In this document: piece after piece, positions 1-7,061 of the stretch | Layout of the letters: the number at the start of each line of letters is the position of its first letter | How positions within the stretch are numbered: position 1 is the stretch's first letter | Translations under genes and position numbers: made by a program | The notes under the pieces: model-generated | Seen by the model: the letters and a program-made list of their open reading frames with translations, nothing else | What the model was told of the DNA's origin: nothing | Databases searched by the model: none | NCBI GenBank assembly: GCA_910575665.1 | Contig: CAJTFB010000020.1 | Location: 1-64,000 of the forward strand | Reading direction: 5' to 3' | Source: Eubacteriaceae bacterium | GTDB lineage: Bacteria; Bacillota; Clostridia; Lachnospirales; Lachnospiraceae | Length of the DNA stretch: 64,000 nt

Positions 1-260
1 TTCGACAGTCCCAAAAACATAAAACCGACAAAAACCTCTTACATATCTAATTCTTATCAGGAAAGTCTAAAATCCATAGACACAAGATTTTTTACAGCCT
101 CATCTTTCGACTTTTTTTGTCCAAAGTATTGACATAGGTCCACTGTCTCATATAAGTACTCCCGCAGGACTTTTATTCATCTCGTTTTTCAGTAAGACTA
201 ATTCTTTTTTATACTACCTGCCTTTTCACCTCCTTTGCCGCCCCTTTTCTTATCTGAAGC
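1..260. other. Gene-poor left edge, leader of an off-window gene?
   Basis: No convincing gene is visible. On the minus strand a strong Shine-Dalgarno sequence (AAAGGAGGTG near 228-238) lies downstream of the regulatory boxes at 283-322 but leads only into a stop. Two tiny minus-strand frames (10 and 19 codons, starts at 180 and 151) overlap by ATGA. A leftward transcript from about position 254 would run out of the window, so this may be the leader of a gene beyond position 1. Confidence 0.3.
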
Positions 261-322
261 ATCATAAGAATACGAAAAAAAGGTGGAGTCTGGGTGGAGT
301 TGAGAAGTATTTTAGGTGGAGT
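261..322 (-). promoter_or_regulatory. Three in-phase GTGGAGT boxes and -10, response-regulator promoter
   Basis: The heptamer GTGGAGT occurs at 283-289, 294-300 and 316-322, that is with spacings of exactly 11 and 22 bp. OmpR/PhoB-family regulators bind such 11-bp direct repeats. Read leftward, a TATGAT -10 (261-266) follows at the distance expected if the boxes replace the -35 element. The same box pair lies upstream of the response-regulator gene (2446-2463), so the neighbouring regulator is the probable ligand. The target gene would lie left of the window. Confidence 0.5.
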
Positions 323-341
323 TGCCGTTTTAGTGCAAAGA

Positions 342-376
342 AAAAGGCAGACGGCATCATTGCCAATCTGCCTTAC
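342..376 (-). terminator. Rho-independent terminator of the two-component operon
   Basis: On the minus strand AAGGCAGA and TCTGCCTT arms, with an inner TTGGCAATGATGCCG stem, are followed by TTTTTCTTT. It lies 18 bp after the kinase stop codon. Confidence 0.75.
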
Positions 377-393
377 AATTATGTTGATTTGTT

Positions 394-1755
394 TTAGAAA
401 CCGACTGTAAACTTCACCCCTTTTTCTGTGTTTTCCAGTTTGTATGAAATGCGGTGGTGGTCGAAAATCGTCTTGACAATATACAGACCTAAGCCGCTCC
501 CTCCCGTATTGCGGTTGCGTGATTTATCTACACGAAAAAAGGGAATAAATAGCTGTTCCAAATCTTCATCCTTAATGTGGACGCCCGTATTATGGACGGT
601 CAGCATGGCATCCGATAATTCTACCTCTACCTCTGCCTGCTCTGGAGAATAGATGACCGCATTATTTATAATATTGGAAACAGCCTGCTGTAAAAGCCGC
701 TCGTCACCATGATAAAAAACATTTTGCTGTAGGTGGGAGAGCATCTTCATTTTCTTATCTTCGGCAATGCCCTTGACCTTTCTGCAACACCTCTCTACCA
801 GACGGGTCATATCCACTTTTTCACGCAAAAGCTGAAAATCTGAACCTCCCATTCTCGCCGCAGAAAGAATATCCTTTACGAGTATTTCCATATCTGTGGC
901 AGTCTTTAAGGCGTGTTTCAGATAAGCATCCCTGTCTTTATACTCGCCAACCTTATATATCATGCCCTCTAATTCACCTTTGATAATAGTAATCGGCGTT
1001 TTCAGTTCATGGGAAACGGAAGTAAAAAAATCTATCCGTTGTCTTTCCTGCCTGCGTTGCTTTTCAATATCCGACTGTAACTGTTCGTTGGCACTTTGCA
1101 GACTTTCAAGGGCTTGCGAGAGCTGTGCGGACATTTCATTCAGACTTCCCGCAAGCTGCCCGATTTCATCACTTCTGGATTCATCGCATTTCCAAGTCAT
1201 GTCAAGCCGTGTCATCCGTTTTGCCACGCCGCATATATCAATCAACGGCTTTGAAAAATAACGGGAGCAGACATATGCGGCAATAACGGAAATCATCAAT
1301 ATCATTCCTGCGATAAACGGGATAAGCTTTACCAGAATATCATAGGATTGTGCTACCGCAATAAGGCTCGCCGTTGCAAGCAGGCGGTAGTTTTTTCCTT
1401 TATATGTGAAACTGCCAGAACTGCTCAATGTCTTGGCAGCATTATTCTTTTTTTCGTCGTTGCTAATATTAACGGCAATCATTTCATTTCCCGCTTCGTC
1501 CTCAATTCGCACAAACGCATTGTTCCGTATAGAAAATGCGAGGATATCCTGCGATATATCTTCCCATCCGCTTTTTTCAAGACTTTCGGTCAGCTTATAT
1601 AAATCCGTCGTAAACTGGTTTTGAAGCTCCACTTGATAATTTTTCGGAAGAAAGACCATGACCATTCCATAAATAAGGATGCAACATACGGTCAGCAATA
1701 GGAACATAGTCAAAAATGTCTTTGCCCCGATACTTTCTTTAATTTTCTTTCTCAA
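394..1755 (-). CDS. VanS-like membrane sensor histidine kinase
   Basis: A 453-residue sensor kinase. It has a transmembrane segment at about 13-36, an extracellular sensor region to about 138, a second segment at about 140-165, a HAMP linker, then HisKA with SHELKTP (phospho-acceptor His249) and a HATPase domain with an N box (NIINNA, 361-366) and a GGSGLGL G2 box (418-424). It should autophosphorylate and pass phosphate to the response regulator whose 3' end overlaps its start by 17 bp. The signal is unknown; such pairs in mobile elements often answer cell-wall antibiotics or peptides. No vancomycin-resistance gene is in view, so the van symbol is not used. Confidence 0.9.
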   Translation of the reverse strand: MRKKIKESIGAKTFLTMFLLLTVCCILIYGMVMVFLPKNYQVELQNQFTTDLYKLTESLEKSGWEDISQDILAFSIRNNAFVRIEDEAGNEMIAVNISNDEKKNNAAKTLSSSGSFTYKGKNYRLLATASLIAVAQSYDILVKLIPFIAGMILMISVIAAYVCSRYFSKPLIDICGVAKRMTRLDMTWKCDESRSDEIGQLAGSLNEMSAQLSQALESLQSANEQLQSDIEKQRRQERQRIDFFTSVSHELKTPITIIKGELEGMIYKVGEYKDRDAYLKHALKTATDMEILVKDILSAARMGGSDFQLLREKVDMTRLVERCCRKVKGIAEDKKMKMLSHLQQNVFYHGDERLLQQAVSNIINNAVIYSPEQAEVEVELSDAMLTVHNTGVHIKDEDLEQLFIPFFRVDKSRNRNTGGSGLGLYIVKTIFDHHRISYKLENTEKGVKFTVGF

Positions 1756-2410
1756 TTTTATATCCCACCCCTCTTATGGTTTCTATGTAATCCACGCCTA
1801 ATTTCCTGCGGATATTTTTGATATGGGTATTTACAATCTTTTCATCGCCAAAATAATCATATCCCCATATACTGTTCAGCAGATTATCCCGTGTAAATAC
1901 ACGCCCTTGATTTTCCAGAAACAATTTTAGAATTGCAAACTCACGGGCAGTAAGCGTTATGCCTGTTTCTCCAACAGATACCTCGTAGCTTTCTGCATTT
2001 AGGCAAATATCTTTATAGTGGATAACCGTAGATGTTTCATTTTTTCTGTCTGTTCTTCTTAGGACTGCTTCAATTCTCCGCACAACAAGCGGCATGGAAA
2101 AGGGCTTTGTGATATAGTCATCTGCCACCAAATCAAAGCCTTTCATCTGGCTGTCCTCATCATCCAATGCGGTCAACATAATGATAGGCGTGTCGCTTTC
2201 TTTCCGTATCTGCTCGCAGACAGCAAAACCGTCCATCTTCGGCAGCATTAAGTCAAGCAGCACTAAATCTGGATGATATGTCTGAAATTTTTCGATACCG
2301 TCCATGCCGTCTTCTGCCAATATTGTCTTATATCCTGCATCTTCCAAAAATGCCTTAATAATGTTCTGGATAGCCTGCTCGTCCTCTATAATTAAAATCG
2401 TCTTTGACAA
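1739..2410 (-). CDS. OmpR/PhoB-family response regulator (VanR-like)
   Basis: A 223-residue regulator: receiver domain with Asp53 as phospho-acceptor (LLDLMLP) and Lys102 (ITKPF), followed by a winged-helix DNA-binding domain containing LTAREFAILKLF and the VNTHIKNIRRKL recognition region. I place the start at a TTG codon (2410) because GGAGGTG sits 7 nt upstream; the longer open frame has no such site. It is transcribed first, ahead of the kinase. Two 11-bp-phased boxes in its own leader suggest autoregulation. The regulon is not known. Confidence 0.9.
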   Translation of the reverse strand: MSKTILIIEDEQAIQNIIKAFLEDAGYKTILAEDGMDGIEKFQTYHPDLVLLDLMLPKMDGFAVCEQIRKESDTPIIMLTALDDEDSQMKGFDLVADDYITKPFSMPLVVRRIEAVLRRTDRKNETSTVIHYKDICLNAESYEVSVGETGITLTAREFAILKLFLENQGRVFTRDNLLNSIWGYDYFGDEKIVNTHIKNIRRKLGVDYIETIRGVGYKIEKEN

Positions 2411-2445
2411 TAGAAACACCTCCATAAAAAGGGTAACACATAATT

Positions 2446-2517
2446 GTGGAGTTTCGGTGGAGTTACACATAAAATCTTTTCTCTTACCTATTATAGCCGC
2501 TATATATTCAAAATCAA
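2446..2517 (-). promoter_or_regulatory. Promoter and paired GTGGAGT boxes of the response-regulator gene
   Basis: Reading leftward: -35 TTGATT (2512-2517), 16 bp, -10 TATAAT (2490-2495). Two GTGGAGT boxes at 2457-2463 and 2446-2452 are 11 bp apart and fall downstream of the predicted start point, which would suit repression from this promoter or activation of a weaker downstream one. Confidence 0.5.
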
Positions 2518-2653
2518 ATGTGCAAATAAGATTTCTTACCTCCGATAATAGGAGATTAAATCTCTTATTACCAGAGATTTCACATCGTTTTATAGGATAC
2601 CACATCTCTGTAAAATAAAAAGGTAAAAATTCAGAGTACAGGTGGTGGAACTT

Positions 2654-2767
2654 ATGGACAAAAGGAACAATGATTTTGACTTTGATTTCAGACCGCTAGG
2701 ACTGGCAATCAAAAAAGCCCGTAAAGCCCAAGGCGTAACCAGAGAACAGCTTGCAAAAATCATTGCT
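2654..2767 (+). pseudogene. 5' fragment of an XRE-family HTH regulator
   Basis: The first 38 or so codons encode the start of an XRE helix-turn-helix domain (PLGLAIKKARKAQGVTREQL), typical of regulators carried on Firmicute integrative elements. Family resemblance stops abruptly after AKII at about 2767, where the sequence becomes the reverse complement of a mobC gene. The remaining frame to 2923 is antisense mobC and is not a protein. Remnant of a rearranged mobile element. Confidence 0.7.
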
Positions 2768-2860
2768 TGTGGGGACGAGCTTCATTTTTTCCTCAATCAG
2801 TTTCCTTTCTTCCTCTGTCACATAGAATTTGACCTGTATTGTCCTTTTGCGTCCGTTCAT
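2768..2860 (-). pseudogene. 5' fragment of mobC (relaxosome accessory protein)
   Basis: Codons 1-31 begin MNGRKRTIQVKFYVTEEER, the usual start of MobC-like relaxosome proteins of conjugative and mobilisable transposons. AAAGGAG lies 10 nt upstream of the ATG. The gene is cut at codon 31 by the junction with the opposing XRE fragment, so the helical DNA-binding remainder and the relaxase that normally follows are missing. Confidence 0.7.
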
Positions 2861-2996
2861 GGGTTTTCGCTCCTTTCCGTTCTCATAGAGGGTTTGGGAC
2901 ACTTCCCAACAAGCCATTTCTGACCGACCGGGCGGGCAGAAATACGGAAAAGGGTACTCTTTTCCTATGCTTGCTAAGAAACTTTCTTCTCACTAC

Positions 2997-3308
2997 CTAC
3001 AACACCGGGAACCTCTGATTTGACGGATTTTTGCAAAAGAAAAACGCCGCTATTTGCGACGCTCCCCATAGCAGCACATCCACATTTGGGAAAAAGAATT
3101 GGTCTACCGATACATCTAAAAAGGTGACAAGTTCATAAAAGATTTGTAGGCTTAGGTGCTGCCCGCTGTTCTCAATGGACGCGATATAGCGCGGCGCAAT
3201 GTTCAGCTTGTCTGCTAACTGGTTGCGCGATATGCCCTTTGCCTTTCTTGCTTCTTTAATGGCTTGCCCGAAAGCCTTAAAATCATACTTCACTTTATCC
3301 TGCTTCAT
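2997..3308 (-). CDS. XRE-family transcriptional regulator with an unusual C-terminus
   Basis: A 103-residue protein. Residues 8-70 form an XRE helix-turn-helix domain (AFGQAIKEARKAKGISRNQL, then RYIASIENSG) of the kind found beside mob genes of integrative elements. The start is the ATG at 3308, preceded by AGGGTG. After QFFFP the family's usual charged tail is replaced by about 30 residues rich in Phe and Ala, so the reading frame probably runs into rearranged or non-coding sequence. The segment from here to the mobC start keeps the normal gene order of such elements. It may be functional, since the DNA-binding domain is whole. Confidence 0.65.
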   Translation of the reverse strand: MKQDKVKYDFKAFGQAIKEARKAKGISRNQLADKLNIAPRYIASIENSGQHLSLQIFYELVTFLDVSVDQFFFPNVDVLLWGASQIAAFFFCKNPSNQRFPVL

Positions 3309-3428
3309 ATTTTTCACCCTATTACATTTTACCGTTCACCTTTCTATCTTGGATATGATTACACATATCACAGTATTGACAGCAATAGAGCATATATACC
3401 TTTCTTTGTAAACTTTCGTGGTGAGATA

Positions 3429-3457
3429 TTGACATCATAATCTTGATTGTTTATAAT
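3429..3457 (+). promoter_or_regulatory. Consensus sigma-A promoter for the leader ORF and MATE gene
   Basis: TTGACA (3429-3434), 17 bp, TATAAT (3452-3457): a perfect consensus match. Transcription should start near 3464, about 27 nt before the 40-codon ORF. A promoter this strong in front of tandem terminators fits control by attenuation. Confidence 0.8.
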
Positions 3458-3490
3458 AAGGCTGTAAAATTAAATGAAAGGGTGAGCACA

Positions 3491-3613
3491 ATGAAGTTAT
3501 ACGGAAAATTTTGTATTGGACGTGGCTCCGAACAACTGTATATTACAAAACATTGTGCGGAGCCTAATATGAAAACATTTTATGAAAAGGCGTATTCCAA
3601 AACAGATAAGTAG
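3491..3613 (+). CDS. 40-residue leader peptide or small protein
   Basis: ATG to TAG, 40 codons, beginning MKLYGKFCIGRGSEQLY. AAAGGGTGAG lies upstream. I recognise no family. It is the only ORF between a consensus promoter and two strong terminators, and a MATE exporter gene follows. This layout matches resistance genes whose leader peptide translation senses ribosome-targeting drugs and prevents termination. That role is inference; it could also be a stand-alone small protein. Confidence 0.55.
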   Translation: MKLYGKFCIGRGSEQLYITKHCAEPNMKTFYEKAYSKTDK

Positions 3614-3664
3614 TTTTGGATTTGTTCTTATGCTTTTTCATAGATAATCTTATTATGCTAATCG

Positions 3665-3700
3665 GGTCGTAGACAATGTTTTGTCTGCGACCTTTTGTTT
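3665..3700 (+). terminator. First terminator or attenuator before the MATE gene
   Basis: GGTCGTAGACAA pairs with TTGTCTGCGACC (one G-T wobble) and is followed by TTTTGTTT. A CTACGA at about 3708-3713 can pair with TCGTAG in the left arm and could form a competing structure. Confidence 0.75.
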
Positions 3701-3718
3701 ATAACGACTACGATTTAT

Positions 3719-3760
3719 AAGCAGAGGGCGCACATGATCGTGCTTACCCTCTGCTTTTTT
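3719..3760 (+). terminator. Second terminator or attenuator before the MATE gene
   Basis: AAGCAGAGGG pairs with CCCTCTGCTT and is followed by six T residues. The loop contains an inner GCAC/GTGC stem. It ends about 24 nt before the MATE start codon. Confidence 0.8.
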
Positions 3761-3783
3761 GCGTTAAGAAAGGAAATTGTCTA

Positions 3784-5154
3784 ATGAAAGAAGAACAAGA
3801 TTTAACCACAGGAAGTGTATCAAAAAAGCTAATCATATTTGCACTTCCTTTGCTGTTTGCTAATCTATTACAAGCCTTTTACAGTATTGTCGATATGTTG
3901 GTTGTTGGTAGAATTGTAGGAGAAACGGGACTTGCCGCAATCAGTAATGCGTCTATGATAAGTTTTATCATCAATTCAATTTGTATCGGCGTTACAATGG
4001 GCGGCACTGTATTAGTCGCTCAATTTAAAGGGGCTAATGACGAACAAGGACAAAGTGAAACAGTAGGAACACTATTTTCAATATCTTTAATTGCTTCGCT
4101 TATCGTTACAGTTTTAGGATTGCTTGTATATAAACCTCTTTTCAGGTTACTAAATGTGCCCGCAGTTTCCATGCAGGACGCTTGCGAGTACATGGAAATC
4201 ATCTGCTATGGCACGGTATTTGTGTTTGGTTATAATGCTGTTTGCTCTATTATGAAAGGTTTTGGGGATTCCAAAAGTCCACTCTATTTTATAGCAATAG
4301 CAACGGTCGTAAACATTGTGTTGGACATAACTTTAGTTGGTGTTTTGGGTATGGGAACAAAAGGGGCTGCATATGCTACCATTTTCTCACAGGGAGCTTC
4401 CCTTTTGATTTCAATCATTCACTTGAAAAGAAACAACTTTGTCTTTGATTTTAAGGCACGGCACTTTGCGATTAAACGGGAAAAGTTGGTAGTTATTTTG
4501 AAAGTCGGATTGCCTACGGCTATTCAAATGGTGGTTGTCAACATTTCTTATCTTTTGATTACCGGAATGCTCAATTATTTTGGCGTGTCGGTTGCTGCCG
4601 CATCTGGCGTTGGTCTAAAAGTCAATACATTTGCAGGTATGCCCTGTTGGGCAATCGGTCAAGCCGTAACAGCTATGGTAGGGCAGAATATAGGCGCAAA
4701 TAATGTAGAACGTGTTAAGAATACAACAAAAACAGGACTGCGCCTAAATATTATGATGACGCTAATCGTAATAATATTTGTTCAAATATTTGCAAGACAA
4801 ATCATAATGCTGTTTAACCCGGCAAACCCGGAAGTGATTGAGGACGGAATACGATATTTAAGAATATGTTGTGGAATGAACAGCTTGGTTTATGCGGTCA
4901 TGTATACATTTGACTCTTTTGCTATTGGAATTGGCTCTGCTAATGTTGCTATGACAAATGCACTTTTAGACGCAGTAATCGTCCGGCTTCCTGTAAGCTG
5001 GCTGTTAGCTTTCACAGTAAATATGGGATTTCCCGGCATATATATCGGGCAAGCTGTTTCCCCACTTTTACCCGCAATCGTTGGTTTGCTCTATTTCAAA
5101 AGCAAGGTTTGGGAAAGTAAAAGGCTGATAAACCGTACAGGAAGTGAGGGGTAG
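3784..5154 (+). CDS. MATE family multidrug exporter
   Basis: A 456-residue inner-membrane protein with twelve predicted hydrophobic segments in two MATE repeats, the usual family length. MATE transporters expel cationic drugs, dyes or metabolites in exchange for Na+ or H+. AAAGGA precedes the ATG by 9 nt. It lies in mobile-element debris behind a leader ORF and two terminators, and a cysteine-rich KTR protein gene follows after 2 bp; this pairing is seen in other integrative elements. It is separate from the chromosomal-type MATE gene at 13.7-15.1 kb. The substrate cannot be read from sequence. Confidence 0.9.
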   Translation: MKEEQDLTTGSVSKKLIIFALPLLFANLLQAFYSIVDMLVVGRIVGETGLAAISNASMISFIINSICIGVTMGGTVLVAQFKGANDEQGQSETVGTLFSISLIASLIVTVLGLLVYKPLFRLLNVPAVSMQDACEYMEIICYGTVFVFGYNAVCSIMKGFGDSKSPLYFIAIATVVNIVLDITLVGVLGMGTKGAAYATIFSQGASLLISIIHLKRNNFVFDFKARHFAIKREKLVVILKVGLPTAIQMVVVNISYLLITGMLNYFGVSVAAASGVGLKVNTFAGMPCWAIGQAVTAMVGQNIGANNVERVKNTTKTGLRLNIMMTLIVIIFVQIFARQIIMLFNPANPEVIEDGIRYLRICCGMNSLVYAVMYTFDSFAIGIGSANVAMTNALLDAVIVRLPVSWLLAFTVNMGFPGIYIGQAVSPLLPAIVGLLYFKSKVWESKRLINRTGSEG

Positions 5155-5156
5155 CT

Positions 5157-5498
5157 ATGGAAAACGTAGAATGGCTACTATGCCCCGTGTGCAAAGGTAA
5201 AACTCGTATCAAAGTAAGGGAAGATACAGAATTAAAGAATTTCCCGTTATTTTGTCCAAAGTGTAAACAAGAAACTCTAATCAACGTAACACAACTAAAA
5301 AAGTTACTTTTTCCGATTTATCGCCACAGGAAGAAAATCAACTCTACGTTTGCGACCAGTATTTTGCAGATGATGAAGCGGAACAGTCTTTCGTTGTCGG
5401 CGGCAAGGAAATTACCGCGAAGCTGCTTGCCGAAGCCCTGCACAGTTTGCCGGAAGAAAAACGCGAAGCGGTATTGCTGTACTATTTCTTTGATATGA
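5157..5498 (+). pseudogene. Cysteine-rich KTR protein with a rearranged C-terminus
   Basis: The first 45 or so residues are a small zinc-ribbon-like protein: CPVCKGKTRIKVREDTELKN then CPKCKQET, giving two CPxC pairs. Intact relatives are about 60 residues and are found beside resistance genes in mobile elements. From about 5300 the frame runs out of frame through a sigma-factor gene, so the last 60 or so residues are artefactual. It starts 2 bp after the MATE stop codon with GAGGGG as ribosome binding site, and so is probably translated with it. Confidence 0.6.
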
Positions 5499-5623
5499 GC
5501 GAACGGGAAATTGCGAAGTTCTGCAACATATCAAGGACAACCGTACAGTACCGCCGGACAAGCTCTATCGAGCTGTTAAAACGCTATTTGGAGGAACGCG
5601 CCTATGACTGCACAGATTGGTAA
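5303..5623 (+). pseudogene. Tn916 Orf7-like sigma-70 factor, N-terminus missing
   Basis: In a frame different from the KTR gene, a 106-codon stretch without stops encodes VTFSDLSPQEENQL and later LHSLPEEKREAVLLYYFF, EREIAKFCNISRTTVQYRR and a C-terminal helix. This is sigma region 4 with its helix-turn-helix, closely like the regulatory sigma factor Orf7 of Tn916-type elements. About the first 45-50 residues are missing and there is no start codon; the left boundary coincides with the break in the KTR gene. Confidence 0.7.
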
Positions 5624-5720
5624 CACCGATAACGACGAACGCGGCTTGTTGCCATACCCGGTAATCATAGCCGCAACAAAGGGCGACCCGGAAGCTATGA
5701 ACCTTGTCGTGGAGCATTGT
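5604..5720 (+). pseudogene. Tn916 Orf8-like HTH protein, 5' fragment
   Basis: Begins MTAQIGNTDNDERGLLPYPV and overlaps the sigma gene end by 20 bp, the normal arrangement of orf7 and orf8 in Tn916-like elements. Resemblance ends near codon 38 (after VVEH), where the DNA becomes antisense parB. The rest of the frame to 5891 is not meaningful. Confidence 0.65.
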
Positions 5721-5721
5721 T

Positions 5722-5859
5722 TTGGTCTGGGAACTCGTCAATCTCGGAAATGGGTATCTCCCTTATCTTGCTTAGATTCGCTTCTGCTCGGCTCTCGTCT
5801 GTTTCAAAGAGGTCATCGTATGCGGTCAGCTCGATTTCTGTTCTTTTGTTTCTCGCCAA
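5722..5859 (-). pseudogene. parB: parB 5' fragment (Spo0J-like partition protein)
   Basis: A TTG start at 5859 with AGGAGGTG 7-9 nt upstream begins an ARNKRTEIELTAYDD frame that continues to the conserved ParB stretch KIREIPISEIDEFPD. It is cut after about 45 codons at the junction with the Orf8-like fragment, losing the arginine-rich CTP-binding region and HTH. It overlaps the parA 3' end by 47 bp, as in an intact parAB operon. Confidence 0.7.
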
Positions 5860-6640
5860 TCTCTGCCACCTCCTTTGCAAACTGTTCATAGGCTGCGGCT
5901 ACTTTGCCGCCTTTGTCGTAGGCAAAAATGCTCTTTCCCTCTGCGGTGGCTTCTACCGCACGGATGGAATGGGGTATCTGGGCATCAAAAACTTTAATCC
6001 TCTGCCCGTAGGCACTCTTTACCGTTGCGGTAATCTCTTTAGAGATGTTCGTGCGTGGCATTACCATCGTCATTAAGATACCGTCAATCCGCAGATGGGG
6101 ATTGATTTGCCGCTTGACTTTAGACACGGAGCGAAGCAACAGCTCTAAACCCTTTGCAGAAAGATAATGGGGTTGTGTCGGGATAACCACGCTGTCAGCC
6201 GCCGCAAGTGCATTGATTGTGAGCATACCCAAACTCGGCATACAGTCAATAAGGACAGTATCGTAATTCTTTTTTACTTCATTGATGCAGGTTTTCAGCA
6301 CGCTTTCACGGCTTATGGCGTTAATCAGCCTTACTTCCAGTCCCGACAGTTCAATGTTGGATGGGAGCAGGTCAACGCCCTCATCATGGTGCAGGATAGC
6401 TTTCTGGACATTGGCAGGCTCATCGTCTATCACGTCCTGCATGATGCTTGAGAGCGTATCAGACAAATCATCTGGTCTGCCATAGCCAAGCGACATCGTT
6501 AAATTTGCCTGTGCATCGGCATCAATCAGCAGGACTTTTTTACCCTGCTGTGCCAGACTGACCCCCAGATTCACCGCCGTGGTGGTCTTGCCGACACCGC
6601 CTTTCTGGTTCGTCAGAGCGATTACTTTGCAATTTGACAT
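5813..6640 (-). CDS. parA: ParA/Soj-family partition ATPase
   Basis: A 275-residue ATPase with the deviant Walker A motif NQKGGVGKTTTA (signature Lys13, Lys18), VLIDADAQ and VLIDCMP. Such proteins form nucleotide-dependent DNA-bound gradients that position plasmids, integrative elements or chromosomes. The start at 6640 is fixed by AAAGGAGG 8 nt upstream. With its partner parB cut to 45 codons the partition system is probably non-functional. The family and context fit an integrative element backbone rather than the chromosomal soj locus. Confidence 0.85.
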   Translation of the reverse strand: MSNCKVIALTNQKGGVGKTTTAVNLGVSLAQQGKKVLLIDADAQANLTMSLGYGRPDDLSDTLSSIMQDVIDDEPANVQKAILHHDEGVDLLPSNIELSGLEVRLINAISRESVLKTCINEVKKNYDTVLIDCMPSLGMLTINALAAADSVVIPTQPHYLSAKGLELLLRSVSKVKRQINPHLRIDGILMTMVMPRTNISKEITATVKSAYGQRIKVFDAQIPHSIRAVEATAEGKSIFAYDKGGKVAAAYEQFAKEVAEIGEKQKNRNRADRIR

Positions 6641-6719
6641 AGGTGTGTCCTCCTTTCGCATAAATTTAGCCACTTTGTCAAGGCGGCTATGTAAGAGTAG
6701 CAGAGAATGACAGAACACA

Positions 6720-6764
6720 AAAAAACCGCTTACTCTTAAAAATCAATAAGAATAAGCGGCTTCA
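6720..6764 (-). terminator. Terminator after the 60-codon ORF
   Basis: On the minus strand CCGCTTATTCTTA pairs with TAAGAGTAAGCGG around a short loop and is followed by TTTTTTT. Confidence 0.75.
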
Positions 6765-6776
6765 TAATGATGTGCC

Positions 6777-6959
6777 TTAGACATATTCAATTTTCATTCT
6801 CTTGACGGGTGCGTTTACGACCTTGAATATCAACTCGTCAACGCAGTCCGTATATCTGCCCTGCTGTATGAGCTGATTTTTCAGTTCCACAAGGCTATGT
6901 AATAAAATACTCCGTTCTTGCTGTCTACATATAAATGGTTTTTCTTTTCTCTCATTCAT
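6777..6959 (-). CDS. Small conserved mobile-element protein
   Basis: A 60-residue protein starting MNERKEKPFICRQQER and ending in a basic, hydrophobic stretch. AAAGGA lies about 10 nt before the ATG and a good terminator follows the stop, which supports a real gene. No known domain was recognised. It lies between parA and the AAA+/DUF6414 pair and is probably part of the integrative-element remnant. Confidence 0.55.
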   Translation of the reverse strand: MNERKEKPFICRQQERSILLHSLVELKNQLIQQGRYTDCVDELIFKVVNAPVKRMKIEYV

Positions 6960-7061
6960 ATATCACCATCCTTTATACTTTTATCATATTCTATCATAAT
7001 ATAATAATATTCTATCCTACAACGGTATAAACATTATACAGCAAAAATAACACGTTCATCA

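Noticed and set aside
394-2410. Calling the two-component system vanR/vanS of a vancomycin-resistance cluster
   Set aside because: No vanH, vanA/B or vanX-type gene is visible. VanRS-like pairs of unknown signal are common on integrative elements.
2767-2923. Plus-strand frame continuing after the XRE fragment
   Set aside because: It is the reverse complement of the mobC start and its leader.
5720-6076. Plus-strand frames opposite parA and parB
   Set aside because: Antisense shadows of the ParA/ParB coding sequence, which has clear family motifs on the minus strand.
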